From NCBI GenBank assembly GCA_965200235.1, contig OZ241339.1, positions 1,054,001 through 1,118,000 on the forward strand: DNA of 64,000 nucleotides. Reading direction: 5' to 3'. This stretch comes from Azotimanducus chitobiosivorans (GTDB taxonomy: Bacteria > Pseudomonadota > Gammaproteobacteria > Pseudomonadales > Azotimanducaceae). The translations under genes and the position numbers were made by a program. Shown piece after piece: positions 10,059-18,575 of the stretch. Under the pieces are notes generated by a model. That model saw only the letters and a list, made by a program, of their open reading frames with translations. It made no database searches and was not told the DNA's origin. Each line of letters starts with the position of its first letter. Positions within the stretch are counted from its first letter, which is position 1.

Positions 10059-11070
10059 CGGGATTGAAGCGCTGTTCGCGCCGCTGTTCGCGGAACAACG
10101 CGCAGCGGCACCTGCGTCTTGGCGACCGATCAACTACGCGCCGGCCGTTGGCTCAACCAAAGCGCTGATTGAAGCTCGCTTCGAATCAGGCATGTCTTCA
10201 GCACTTAAAGCGCTCGTGCCACACGGTCCGGCAATGGCGCGCTGGCAGGCATCAACGGACGTCAATCATCCGCTGTATTGGGCTCGGGAATCGTGTTTTT
10301 TTAAGAATCCCGCGAGTCAAGTGGCGAGCACGGCGTTTCGTCCAGTGCGTTGTCTCGATCAAGTCACGACGAGTGAGCAGATTCTGATGCGATTTGAATG
10401 GGTCGAAGGCACGCCCGGCAGCGAATGGCGCGTCTCGGACTACGAGCAAGCAGCCTACGCGCTTGGCACTTGGCAACGAACCATCAAGTGCCTGCCAAAC
10501 GCCCCGTGGGTGTGTCCTGACTGGCTTGGCGGCTATCTTGCATTGCGCGAAGGCGCTTTGGCGAGCCTCTCCGAGCCTGCTCTGTGGTCAAGGCACAATA
10601 CATTTAGTGTTCAAGAACAAGAGCTTGTGAGTCAATGTCTTGAACGTTTACGGGGCTTGCGAGAGCAATTGCACGCTTGCCAGAAGCTTCCTGCGCACAA
10701 TGACTTCTGGCCGCCCAATCTCTTCATGTCGCAAGGACAACTCGTCGCCATCGACTGGGCGTTTGTCGGTCCGGCGGCCATGGGCAGCGATATCGTGACG
10801 CTGCTATTCGATGCGATCTACGATGGCTTTTTGCGGCCGTCCGATTCCAATACACTCCTGACGCAGATCAAACGCGCCTATGCGGAAGGCGCGGAAATCA
10901 CAGACGACTCGTCGCTTGAATTTGCGCTGCATGCCGGGCTGGTGGTCAAGTATCTGTGGTTCTTCGCGCATGTGCTCTCGTCAGACGAAGAAATAGGGCG
11001 ATCCCAGCTGGAAGCGCTGCAACTGGTGCTCAGCTCCGCGCGTACGCTCAACCAAATCCGCACGCTCTAA
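10012..11070 (+). CDS. Aminoglycoside/choline-kinase-fold phosphotransferase
   Basis: The product has the kinase-like fold of the APH family: KLPAHNDFWPPNLF (H-x-D-x4-N, catalytic Asp and metal-binding Asn) and, soon after, LVAIDWAFVGPAAMGSDI with the DFG-like Asp. The first lobe has no clear P-loop. The start is uncertain. The frame overlaps the end of pntB, and the only ATG codons are inside pntB (10012, or 9964). The text after the pntB stop offers only ATT at 10063 or CTG at 10072. I use 10012, giving about 352 residues. Cotranscription with pnt is likely. Substrate unknown; an antibiotic role should not be assumed. Confidence 0.72.
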   Translation: MPRNPFRAWSPNSNPDGIEALFAPLFAEQRAAAPASWRPINYAPAVGSTKALIEARFESGMSSALKALVPHGPAMARWQASTDVNHPLYWARESCFFKNPASQVASTAFRPVRCLDQVTTSEQILMRFEWVEGTPGSEWRVSDYEQAAYALGTWQRTIKCLPNAPWVCPDWLGGYLALREGALASLSEPALWSRHNTFSVQEQELVSQCLERLRGLREQLHACQKLPAHNDFWPPNLFMSQGQLVAIDWAFVGPAAMGSDIVTLLFDAIYDGFLRPSDSNTLLTQIKRAYAEGAEITDDSSLEFALHAGLVVKYLWFFAHVLSSDEEIGRSQLEALQLVLSSARTLNQIRTL

Positions 11071-11137
11071 ACTCATTTACCATGTGCGTATTGCCGTGCC
11101 TTACGGCCTTCGCCTGAATCTCAACAACAGGACTCAT

Positions 11138-11935
11138 ATGCGCCCAAACACAACGCTGCGAACTTGGCGAGCCGGTGGACAGACGCTCGGTACTTGGATT
11201 GGCCTTGCGAACACCCAGGTCGCCGAACTCATGGCCAACTTCGACTTTGATTGGCTGTGTGTGGATACCCAACATGGACTGGTGGACTATGCGGATCTAT
11301 GCAACATGCTGCCTGCCATTTCGACCACGGACACGACGCCTTTTGTGCGCGTGCCGTGGAATGAACCCTACGTCATCATGCGCGCGCTCGACGCCGGTGC
11401 ATATGGTGTCGTCGTGCCGATGATCAACACTGCGGAAGATGCGCGCCGGGCGGTTGCCGCGTGCAGATACCCGCCCGAGGGGATGCGCTCCTACGGCCCA
11501 TCGCGAGCGATTATTTACGGCGGTCCCGATTACGGACAAAAGGCCAATGACGAAATTGCCGTGATTCTCATGGTCGAAACCGATGAAGGCCTCGCCAATG
11601 TTGAAGAAATCGCCGCCACGCCAGGTGTTGACTGCCTGTTCATTGGCCCGTCGGACTTGTCACTTGCCGTCGGCCTCGAACCCGGCAAGGGATGGGGGGA
11701 GCCAGCGTTCAACGAAGCGGTTGCCGCCATTGAAGCGGCTTGCGCTCGACACGGCATCGCCATCGGTCTCTACACACATTCGACCGAACTCGCGATCGAG
11801 TTCTGGCAGCGCGGCTATCATATGGTCGATTTACTCGGCGACTCGCGTCTGCTCGCTGCTGGCGTTCGCGAAGCGTTGAGTGCAATCGGCCACTTGCGCA
11901 CGAAACCAGATAATTCCACACCGGAGCTTTATTAG
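11138..11935 (+). CDS. HpcH/HpaI-family class II aldolase
   Basis: Metal-dependent pyruvate aldolase of the 4-hydroxy-2-oxoheptanedioate type, which cleaves or forms 2-oxo-4-hydroxy acids. I start at ATG 11138, which gives 265 residues and a normal N-terminus (TLGTWIGLANTQVAELMA), with AGGA seven bases upstream. Signatures are FDWLCVDTQHGLVDY (near 40, the catalytic base region), DAGAYGVVVPMINTAEDARR, ILMVETDEGLANVEEI (metal-binding Glu) and DCLFIGPSDLSLAVGL (metal-binding Asp). Its stop codon TAG is the first three bases of the repeat element that follows. Confidence 0.88.
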   Translation: MRPNTTLRTWRAGGQTLGTWIGLANTQVAELMANFDFDWLCVDTQHGLVDYADLCNMLPAISTTDTTPFVRVPWNEPYVIMRALDAGAYGVVVPMINTAEDARRAVAACRYPPEGMRSYGPSRAIIYGGPDYGQKANDEIAVILMVETDEGLANVEEIAATPGVDCLFIGPSDLSLAVGLEPGKGWGEPAFNEAVAAIEAACARHGIAIGLYTHSTELAIEFWQRGYHMVDLLGDSRLLAAGVREALSAIGHLRTKPDNSTPELY

Positions 11936-12200
11936 TGCCTCGCTTCCGAAATAACATAGTAATGAGAGGCTGTGCCCGCCCGCATGACAAGGCGCCTCGC
12001 GCAGGGAATATCGGGTATATTGCCAAGCGGCGCAACGCGGTCATGCGGGCGGGCACAGCCTCCCGAAGGGCGCATCACTGGCGCCCGTGGCTTCGTTACA
12101 GCCCTTAGCAATACAAGCCAAGTATTGCCTGCGGTCTGTGCCTCGCCTCAGGCGCCAGTGATTGCGCTCATTGCTATGTTATTTCGAAAGCGAGGCACTA
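11933..12200. repeat. Palindromic nested-hairpin element E (related to the CTAG family)
   Basis: A 268-base element bounded by an inverted repeat of about 34 bases: TAGTGCCTCGCTTCCGAAAT at the left, and its near-complement ending GAGGCACTA at the right. Inside are two long hairpins. The first has 23-base perfect arms (11966–11988 with 12040–12062, GAGGCTGTGCCCG...). The second has arms at 12070–12085 and 12151–12167. They are joined by TCCCGAAGGGCG. The hairpin loops share AATATCGGGNATATTGCC and AAGTATTGCCTGCGG with the 261-base elements elsewhere, but all arms differ. The left end supplies the aldolase stop codon and the last A of the right end is the first base of the next gene's ATG. No clear target duplication. 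Confidence 0.85.
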
Positions 12201-13060
12201 TGCTTACTTGGCAAATCGGCGATGTCCGCGTGACACGCATTGTTGAACTTGAAATCGGGGGCGTTGCCCGCTTCATCCTGCCGGATGCGACGCGCGAAGC
12301 CTGCCAGCCGATGCGGTGGATGATGCCGCACTTCGCCACAGACACAGGCGAACTCATCATGAGCGTGCATGCGCTCATCGTCGAATCGGAAGGGCAGCAG
12401 ATCGTCATCGACACCTGCATCGGCAATGACAAGCAGAACCGCATCCTTCCTGGCTGGAACGGGCTGCAAACCAGCTTTCTTAAGGATTTTGAAGGTGCGG
12501 GATTCTCGCGCGAGTCCATCGACACGGTGCTCTGTACGCATCTGCATATCGACCATGTCGGCTGGAACACCATGCTTGTCGATGGTGAATGGGTGCCGAC
12601 CTTTCCGAATGCCGACTATCTGATGGCGACAAAGGAATGGGATCATTGGCGTACCGAAGATGACGTCCATACCCAGGCGATTCTCGCGGATTCTGTCAAG
12701 CCGATCTTTGATGCGGGCTTGGCGCGCCTTGTGGACACCGACCATCGCATTACGGGCGAAGTCTGCTTGCAGCCAACGCACGGACACACGCCCGGCCATG
12801 TCAGTGTGCATATCAACTCACGCGGGCAGGAAGCGATGATTACCGGCGACAGCCTGCACCATCCCTGCCAAATTGAACACCCGGAATGGTGCTCGCCAGC
12901 GGACTCGGATTCGGGCCAAGCGCGCGCGACGCGCGAGTCCTTGATCGAACATTGGCACGAAGGACAGACGCTGGTGATCGGCACCCACTTCGCTGCGCCA
13001 ACGGCGGGACGGGTGCAACGCTTTGAAGATGGAGGCTACTGGCTCGACATTGAACAATAA
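12200..13060 (+). CDS. Metallo-beta-lactamase-fold hydrolase
   Basis: Zinc-dependent hydrolase of about 286 residues. CTHLHIDHVGWN (near 115) is the HxHxDH zinc motif, HGHTPGHV supplies the third His, MITGDSLHH the bridging Asp, and VIGTHFAAP the last His. I chose ATG 12200, since the protein then begins MLTWQIGDVRVTRIVELE, the usual first strands. The longer frame upstream is only repeat DNA. There is no good ribosome site apart from what the repeat element provides. It lies between an aldolase and an acyl-CoA synthetase and may hydrolyse a lactone or thioester in the same pathway (inference). Confidence 0.86.
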   Translation: MLTWQIGDVRVTRIVELEIGGVARFILPDATREACQPMRWMMPHFATDTGELIMSVHALIVESEGQQIVIDTCIGNDKQNRILPGWNGLQTSFLKDFEGAGFSRESIDTVLCTHLHIDHVGWNTMLVDGEWVPTFPNADYLMATKEWDHWRTEDDVHTQAILADSVKPIFDAGLARLVDTDHRITGEVCLQPTHGHTPGHVSVHINSRGQEAMITGDSLHHPCQIEHPEWCSPADSDSGQARATRESLIEHWHEGQTLVIGTHFAAPTAGRVQRFEDGGYWLDIEQ

Positions 13061-13089
13061 TCAGGCAGTAGTCGGGCGACAATCAAGCA

Positions 13090-14571
13090 ATGAGTGACGC
13101 GCTTGGCGACATTCTCTTTGACGCTTCGGCCTCGCACGCTTCTAGTGTCTGTTTGCGATTGCTGAGCGGAGAGATTTGGCGCTATTCGGATGTGCAAGAT
13201 CAAGCGCTGCGCATGGCCGCTGAGCTTCATGCGCGCGGCGTATCGCAAGGAGAGCGGGTCCTCGTGCAAGTCGAGAAGTCTCCGCATGCGGTGTGCTTGT
13301 ATCTTGCCTGCGTGTATGCGGGCATCGTCTATGTGCCGCTCAATACCGCCTACACCGTTGCGGAAATCGATTACTTCGTCAAAGATGCCAAGCCGCGGCT
13401 ACTCATTCGTGACGAGGCGAGCCTTGCGCAAACAGATGTTCCTGCGCTCACACTGAATGCGCTTGTCGAATCAAGCTGCAACCGTGCGCCGCTTGCGCGT
13501 CCTGTGGCTGCCGGGCGCGACACGCCAGCAGCCATCCTCTACACGTCCGGTACCACCGGACGGCCGAAGGGCGCCCAATTAAGCCACGGCAATTTGGTGT
13601 CGAACGCACAAGCGCTGCGTCAAGTCTGGGAATGGCGCGATGAAGACGTGCTGCTCCATGCCCTGCCGATCTACCATGTGCACGGCCTCTTTGTCGCATT
13701 GCACGCGGCGCTCTTTGGCGGCAGCGAAATACGCTTCCTGCCTCGATTCAATGTGGAAGACGTGCTCGCCATGCTGCCTGGATGCAGCGTTCTCATGGGC
13801 GTGCCGACGCATTATGCACGGCTGCTCGACTCACCGGCATTCGATGCCGAGCTGACGAAAAGCGTGCGGTTGATGATTTCAGGGTCAGCGCCGATGACGA
13901 GCGCGCTGCATCAGCGGCTTCGTGCGCGCGCCGGAAAATTTGTGGTCGAGCGCTACGGCTTGACCGAAGGCATGATTCTGACTTCCTGCGCAATTGACGC
14001 GGCAGACAAGCCGGGCAGCGTCGGCTACGCCTTGCCTGGCGTGGACTTGCGCGTTGCTCGCAGAGGTACCGGCGAGGACATAGGCGAAATCGAAGCCAAA
14101 GGCCCGGGCATTTTTCTTGGCTATTTCGGCAATAGGCAAGCGACCATCGACGTGATGACGAGCGATGGCTATATCCGCACCGGCGACCTCGGACGACTAG
14201 ATGCGGACGGCGCGCTGACGATCACCGGACGCGCGAAAGACCTCATCATCAGCGGCGGCCTCAACGTCTACCCTCGGGAAGTCGAAGCGGAGATCGATCG
14301 CTTGCCGGGCGTTGCTGAATCTGCCGTCATCGGTGCGCCGCACGCCGATTTTGGCGAGGGCGTGGTGGCTGTGATTGTCGGCGACTCGCCGGGATTTCCT
14401 GATGCCTTGCCACTCGAAGTCGTGCGAAGCGAACTGACAGGCCGGCTCGCGCGCTTCAAGCTCCCGAAGGCTGTCGTGCATGTGGACGAACTGCCGCGCA
14501 ATCAGATGGGCAAGGTGCAGAAGAATATCCTCCGCGATCTGCACAAGGGCATATTCTCTGGCAATGAATAG
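13090..14571 (+). CDS. AMP-forming acyl-CoA synthetase, MatB-like (probable malonyl-CoA synthetase)
   Basis: Activates a carboxylic acid to its CoA thioester through an acyl-adenylate. The 493-residue protein has AILYTSGTTGRPKGAQLSH (P-loop motif), VERYGLTEG, TGDLGRLDADG and KDLIISGGLNVYPREVE, with the catalytic Lys in NQMGKVQKNIL. The segment VPLNTAYTVAEIDYFVKDAK and the GSVGYALPGVDLRV segment resemble malonyl-CoA synthetases (MatB), and the length fits them. Malonate specificity is an inference, since the acid-binding residues are not certain. The 3' end overlaps trmJ by 8 bases. Confidence 0.82.
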   Translation: MSDALGDILFDASASHASSVCLRLLSGEIWRYSDVQDQALRMAAELHARGVSQGERVLVQVEKSPHAVCLYLACVYAGIVYVPLNTAYTVAEIDYFVKDAKPRLLIRDEASLAQTDVPALTLNALVESSCNRAPLARPVAAGRDTPAAILYTSGTTGRPKGAQLSHGNLVSNAQALRQVWEWRDEDVLLHALPIYHVHGLFVALHAALFGGSEIRFLPRFNVEDVLAMLPGCSVLMGVPTHYARLLDSPAFDAELTKSVRLMISGSAPMTSALHQRLRARAGKFVVERYGLTEGMILTSCAIDAADKPGSVGYALPGVDLRVARRGTGEDIGEIEAKGPGIFLGYFGNRQATIDVMTSDGYIRTGDLGRLDADGALTITGRAKDLIISGGLNVYPREVEAEIDRLPGVAESAVIGAPHADFGEGVVAVIVGDSPGFPDALPLEVVRSELTGRLARFKLPKAVVHVDELPRNQMGKVQKNILRDLHKGIFSGNE

Positions 14572-15307
14572 TTCGCTTGCGCAGCGCATTCGCATCGTCC
14601 TCGTTGAGCCCTCGCATCCCGGCAATATCGGCGCTGCGGCGCGAGCGATGAAAACCATGGGCCTCTCAAAGCTCGTCCTTGTGCGGCCGAAGCGCTTTCC
14701 CGACCCGCAAGCCGAATGGCGTGCGGCTGGCGCAAGGGATGTGCTGGAACGCGTCTCGACCACGAGCAATCTGCGCGAGGCGATCAGCGATGCGACCTTC
14801 GTGGTTGGCACCACGGCGCGTGCGCGGCGCATGGCGTGGCGGCAACTGAGCCCGAGGCTTGCCGCGCCGGAAATTCTCGTCAAGGCCGAGCATGGCGAGG
14901 TGGCTGTCATCTTTGGCCGCGAAGCCGATGGCCTGTCCAACGACGAGCTTGACCTATGTCATTTGCATGTGTGCATTCCGGCGTCCTCTGCCTACGGTTC
15001 GCTGAATCTCGCGATGGCCGTGCAAGTGGTGTGCTATGAACTCCGCTGCGCGTATCTCGAAGGGCAGGGAGAGGCCATGCACCCCCTGGCCTGGGATCGA
15101 CCGCGCGCAACGTCCGAGCAAGTCGAGCACCTATTCGCGCATCTCGAGTCGCTGGCGAACTCGCTTGAGTTCTTGCCGGGCGAGCATCACACCGTCGTCA
15201 TGCGCCGCATTCGCCGCATGATCGGGCGCATCGAGCCCGATGTGACTGAAGTCAGTATGCTGCGGGGTATATTGTCCGCGATTGAAAAGCAGATCCACCG
15301 TGCCTGA
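14564..15307 (+). CDS. trmJ: tRNA (cytidine/uridine-2'-O-)-methyltransferase TrmJ
   Basis: SPOUT-family enzyme that methylates the ribose of position 32 in the anticodon loop of tRNAs. With ATG 14564 the protein starts MNSSLAQRIRIVLVEPSHPG and has 247 residues, normal for the family. The conserved motifs are NIGAAARAMKTMGLSKLVLV near the N-terminus, VAVIFGREADGLSNDEL, and IPASSAYGSLNLAMAVQVV, which forms the knot and SAM site. In many gammaproteobacteria trmJ stands upstream of isc genes, and here iscS follows directly. Confidence 0.92.
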   Translation: MNSSLAQRIRIVLVEPSHPGNIGAAARAMKTMGLSKLVLVRPKRFPDPQAEWRAAGARDVLERVSTTSNLREAISDATFVVGTTARARRMAWRQLSPRLAAPEILVKAEHGEVAVIFGREADGLSNDELDLCHLHVCIPASSAYGSLNLAMAVQVVCYELRCAYLEGQGEAMHPLAWDRPRATSEQVEHLFAHLESLANSLEFLPGEHHTVVMRRIRRMIGRIEPDVTEVSMLRGILSAIEKQIHRA

Positions 15308-16448
15308 ACCCATCTACCTAGACTACGCCGCGACCACGCCAGTCGATCCGCTTGTCCTGGCAAAGATGCAGGAATGCCTGCTTGCTGAAGGCAACTTCGG
15401 CAACCCGGCGTCGAGCACCCACGTGTTTGGCTGGCGCGCAAGCGAAGCTGTCGAAGAAGCGCGCGCCGAGTTGGCTGAGCTGATCGGCGCCGATCCGCGA
15501 GAAATCGTGTGGACGTCCGGTGCGACAGAGTCCGACAATCTCGCGATCAAAGGTGTTGTGGAAGCGAGTGGTCAGCGTCACGCACACATTGTCACCAGCC
15601 GTATCGAGCACAAGGCGGTAATCGATTCGTGCAAGTACCTCGAATCCGTCGGGCATCGCGTGACTTGGCTCGCGCCCGATGCGGATGGCCTCGTTACCGC
15701 TCGGCAGGTGGAAAATGCCGTCCGCGACGACACGGCGCTGGTGTCGATCATGTATGCCAACAACGAAATTGGCACCGTCAATGACATCGCGGGCATCTCG
15801 GAAGCGTGCGCGCGCCGCGGCGTGCCGTTGCATGTCGATGCCGCGCAGATGGTCGGCAAGCTCCCCATCGACGTGTCTGCGGTCAAAATCGATTTGATGA
15901 GCATTTCCGGGCACAAGCTGTACGGGCCGAAGGGCATCGGCGCGCTCTATGTGCGGCGCGCAACGGTGAAGCCGCGACCGCAGATCCACGGCGGCGGCCA
16001 TGAATTTGGCTTGCGCTCTGGAACGCTTGCGACGCACCAGATCGTCGGCTTGGGCGAAGCGGCGCGCATTGCTCGCGCCCAGCTCAGCAGCGAGGTCAAT
16101 CGACTCAAGCGTCTGCGAGACGACTTCTTGCACAGGCTGCGCGTCCTTGACGGCGTGCGCATGAACGGTAGCGAGGACAATCGCCTGCCGGCGCTCGTCA
16201 ATCTCTCATTTGAAGGCGTAGACGGCGAAACGCTGATCAATGCCATGACCGGCATCGCCGTATCGAACGGCTCGGCGTGCACGTCGGCGAGTGTGGAACC
16301 TTCCTATGTGCTCTCCGAACTCGGCCTTGCGGACGAGCTCGCTTTCGGCTCGGTGCGCTTCAGTTTCGGGCGCTTTAATGAAGCGGGCGATGCAGCCGCC
16401 GCAGCCAGTGAAGTTCTTCGCGTGGTGCGCGCCTTACGAAGCACTTAG
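15282..16448 (+). CDS. iscS: Cysteine desulfurase IscS
   Basis: PLP enzyme that takes sulfur from cysteine for Fe–S clusters and tRNA thiolation. YLDYAATTPVDP near the start, the PLP lysine in SISGHKLYGPKG (near 210), and the persulfide cysteine in NGSACTSASVEPSYVLSELG (near 325) are all present, as is VRFSFGRF at the end. Length 388. The first ATG is 15282, overlapping trmJ by 26 bases. GTG 15300, overlapping by 8, would give the more usual short N-terminus. The expected iscR, iscU, iscA and hscBA genes do not follow. A repeat region does, so iscS is alone here. Confidence 0.92.
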   Translation: MKSRSTVPEPIYLDYAATTPVDPLVLAKMQECLLAEGNFGNPASSTHVFGWRASEAVEEARAELAELIGADPREIVWTSGATESDNLAIKGVVEASGQRHAHIVTSRIEHKAVIDSCKYLESVGHRVTWLAPDADGLVTARQVENAVRDDTALVSIMYANNEIGTVNDIAGISEACARRGVPLHVDAAQMVGKLPIDVSAVKIDLMSISGHKLYGPKGIGALYVRRATVKPRPQIHGGGHEFGLRSGTLATHQIVGLGEAARIARAQLSSEVNRLKRLRDDFLHRLRVLDGVRMNGSEDNRLPALVNLSFEGVDGETLINAMTGIAVSNGSACTSASVEPSYVLSELGLADELAFGSVRFSFGRFNEAGDAAAAASEVLRVVRALRST

Positions 16449-16463
16449 CAACCTATGTATATT

Positions 16464-16967
16464 CTGATCAAGTCCATCCTTGGACTTGATCAGACTCGCC
16501 AAGCTTCAGTTGCGATTGAAGCTTTGCTCGCGAATTCAATGCTTTACGGCACTTAATTCAGTGGGTACATCCGTGTACCCACCCCTGCGGGCGGCTCCGC
16601 CGTGCATTCCCGCTCCTGCGGGAATGTCAGTGGGTACATCCGTGTACCCACCCCTGCGGGCGGCTCCGCCGTGCATCTTTGCTCCTGCAAAGATGTCGGC
16701 GGCACATCCATGTGCCGCTAGGGAACCTCTGATTAAGTCTGCAAAGCTCAGAGGCCATCTGGCGTGTGCTGGCAAGGAGTGACAAAGCAGCGTGGCAGGC
16801 CCCACGTAATGAGGAATGACGCCGCCAGCACGCGCCAGATGGCCTCCCGAAGGGCGTTTCACGTGGTCGTGGAGTCGATTTCCTTGGTTTTCCCGTTCAG
16901 GCGCGTGCCAGCGAACCGCTCTTGGTCCGGCGGCAAGTGAAGCGCTGAGCGCAGTGGACTTGATCAG
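16464..16967. repeat. Composite hairpin array F between iscS and ndk
   Basis: No gene lies in this stretch; it is almost entirely palindromes. It opens with CTGATCAAGTCC–6 bases–GGACTTGATCAG (16464–16493), and GGACTTGATCAG recurs at 16956–16967. A 69-base unit starts at 16561, 16630 and, in part, 16699. Each unit has GTGGGTACAT/GTGTACCCAC-type arms, then GCGGGCGGCTCCGCC, then a small hairpin whose arms vary (ATTCCCGC/GCGGGAAT in one, ATCTTTGC/GCAAAGAT in the next). A larger hairpin follows with 23-base arms at 16751–16773 and 16824–16846, then the CCGAAGGGCG linker also found in the other elements. Reading frames across it are by-products. Confidence 0.8.
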
Positions 16968-16975
16968 AGTTTCCC

Positions 16976-16981
16976 TATAAT
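16976..16981 (+). promoter_or_regulatory. Consensus -10 box before ndk
   Basis: TATAAT, a perfect sigma-70 -10 hexamer, lies 27 bases before the ndk ATG and 8 bases after the last repeat arm. No good -35 hexamer is found 16–18 bases upstream. The bases there (around AGTGGAC) belong to the repeat boundary, so the insertion may have replaced or created the -35. Confidence 0.5.
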
Positions 16982-17007
16982 GTCCGGTTCATTCCATTGA
17001 TGAGCCA

Positions 17008-17442
17008 ATGAACCCAGATACAACACAACGAACACTGTGCATCCTGAAGCCGGATGCCGTGCGCCGCAACTTGATTGGCGAGATGACGACGCGCATCGAG
17101 CATGCCGGGTTCGTGATCCTTGCGGCGCGCCTGATGCGGCTCGATGCCGAGACGGCGGGCGGCTTTTATGCCGAGCATAGCGCCAAGCCTTTCTATCAAG
17201 GCTTGATTGAATTCATGACATCAGGACCGGTGCTGCCGATGGTGCTTGAACGCGCCAACGCGATTCTCGGGCTGAGAGAACTCATGGGGGCGACCAATCC
17301 CAAGGAAGCCGCGACCGGCACGCTGCGCGCTGAGTACGGTGAGTCAATCGATGTCAATTCCATTCACGGTTCGGATTCGCCCGCTTCCGCGGCGCGGGAG
17401 ATCGCCTATTTCTTTGAGGCGTCACAGATATATATGAGATGA
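17008..17442 (+). CDS. ndk: Nucleoside diphosphate kinase
   Basis: Balances nucleoside triphosphate pools by phosphate transfer through a histidine. The 144-residue protein has TLCILKPDAVRRNLIGE at the start, the Kpn-loop region, GATNPKEAATGTLRAEYG, and NSIHGSDSPASAAREI with the phosphorylated His near residue 119. It begins a long forward-strand operon and overlaps rlmN by 4 bases. Confidence 0.96.
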   Translation: MNPDTTQRTLCILKPDAVRRNLIGEMTTRIEHAGFVILAARLMRLDAETAGGFYAEHSAKPFYQGLIEFMTSGPVLPMVLERANAILGLRELMGATNPKEAATGTLRAEYGESIDVNSIHGSDSPASAAREIAYFFEASQIYMR

Positions 17443-18575
17443 GCGATTCGCGGCTGCACTTGTTCGATTTGAATCGCGAGGCCATTGAGGGACTTCTCGC
17501 GAGACGTGACGTTGCGCCTTGGCGAGCAAGTCAGATATTAAAGTGGCTCTACCACCAGCGCGAGCTTGACGTCGCCTGCATGACCAACCTGTCCAAATCG
17601 CTTCGCGGTGAGATCGCAGCGCTCACAGACGCGCAGCTTCCCGAAGTGCTCGAAGAGCGCGTCGCCGCGGACGGCGTGCGCAAGTTCCTGATGCGGCCAA
17701 TCGGACTCGGCGTCAGTCAAGCGATCGAGACAGTGCTGATTCCAGATGGTTCGCGCAATACCCTGTGCGTCTCCTCGCAAGTCGGCTGCGCGCTTGGCTG
17801 CACGTTCTGCGCAACCGGGAAGCAAGGGTTTTCGGCTCATTTGCGCACTGCGGACATTATTGGCCAAGCGTGGCTTGTACAAGGCAGGCTGAAGGAACTT
17901 GGCGATTCTCGAGGCATCACCAATGTTGTGTTCATGGGCATGGGCGAGCCGCTGCTGAATTTCGAGCCGGTGATGCGCGCCGTTGACCTGCTACTCGACG
18001 ACTGCGCCTTCGGCCTCGCCAATCATCGCGTCACTATTAGCACCGCAGGACTCGTGCCGGGGATTGATGCCATGATCGGTCGCACTTCGTCATCCCTCGC
18101 CATCTCGCTGCACGCCGCGACTGATGAACTTCGCTCACAGCTCGTGCCAATCAACCGCAAATACCCGATCAGTCGGCTGCTTGCGAGCGCCAAAGCCTAT
18201 CTCGGATCACTCGGCCCGCGCAGACGCCTGACCATGGAGTACACGCTGATTCGCGGTGTCAACGATTCGATTCAAGATGCCAAGGCGCTCGTCAAGCGAC
18301 TCGCCGATGTGCGCTGCAACATCAACCTTATTCCGTTCAATCCCATTGAAGGCAGCGATTTCGAGCGTCCCATCATGCGCTCGATTCGCGATTTTCAGCG
18401 TGTGCTGCTTGATTCGGGCCTCGCATCAATCGTGCGCAAGACCAGAGGCGACGATATTGATGCCGCCTGCGGTCAGCTAGTCGGCGGCGTGCAGGCGGGG
18501 CGCCGCACCATACGCACTCAATCGTTCGCGAGCGAACAGATTCCGACCGTTGCAGTTGCGGGCAGCTTCGCATGA
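17439..18575 (+). CDS. rlmN: Dual-specificity RNA methyltransferase RlmN
   Basis: Radical-SAM enzyme that methylates C2 of A2503 in 23S rRNA and A37 in some tRNAs. CALGCTFCATGKQGF (near residue 110) is the CxxxCxxC cluster motif, VFMGMGEPLLNFE the GEP motif, and RKTRGDDIDAACGQL near the end has the methyl-carrying cysteine. Length 378 is normal. It overlaps ndk and the rodZ-like gene by 4 bases on each side, indicating translational coupling. Confidence 0.95.
   Translation: MSDSRLHLFDLNREAIEGLLARRDVAPWRASQILKWLYHQRELDVACMTNLSKSLRGEIAALTDAQLPEVLEERVAADGVRKFLMRPIGLGVSQAIETVLIPDGSRNTLCVSSQVGCALGCTFCATGKQGFSAHLRTADIIGQAWLVQGRLKELGDSRGITNVVFMGMGEPLLNFEPVMRAVDLLLDDCAFGLANHRVTISTAGLVPGIDAMIGRTSSSLAISLHAATDELRSQLVPINRKYPISRLLASAKAYLGSLGPRRRLTMEYTLIRGVNDSIQDAKALVKRLADVRCNINLIPFNPIEGSDFERPIMRSIRDFQRVLLDSGLASIVRKTRGDDIDAACGQLVGGVQAGRRTIRTQSFASEQIPTVAVAGSFA

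Noticed and set aside
10012..11070. Antibiotic resistance by an aminoglycoside phosphotransferase
   Set aside because: Only the general kinase-fold motifs are present; the fold is shared by choline, homoserine and many other kinases, and the gene is linked to pntB.
16561..16718. CRISPR-like or phage attachment array in the 69-base repeats
   Set aside because: Units abut with no unique spacers and consist of hairpins.
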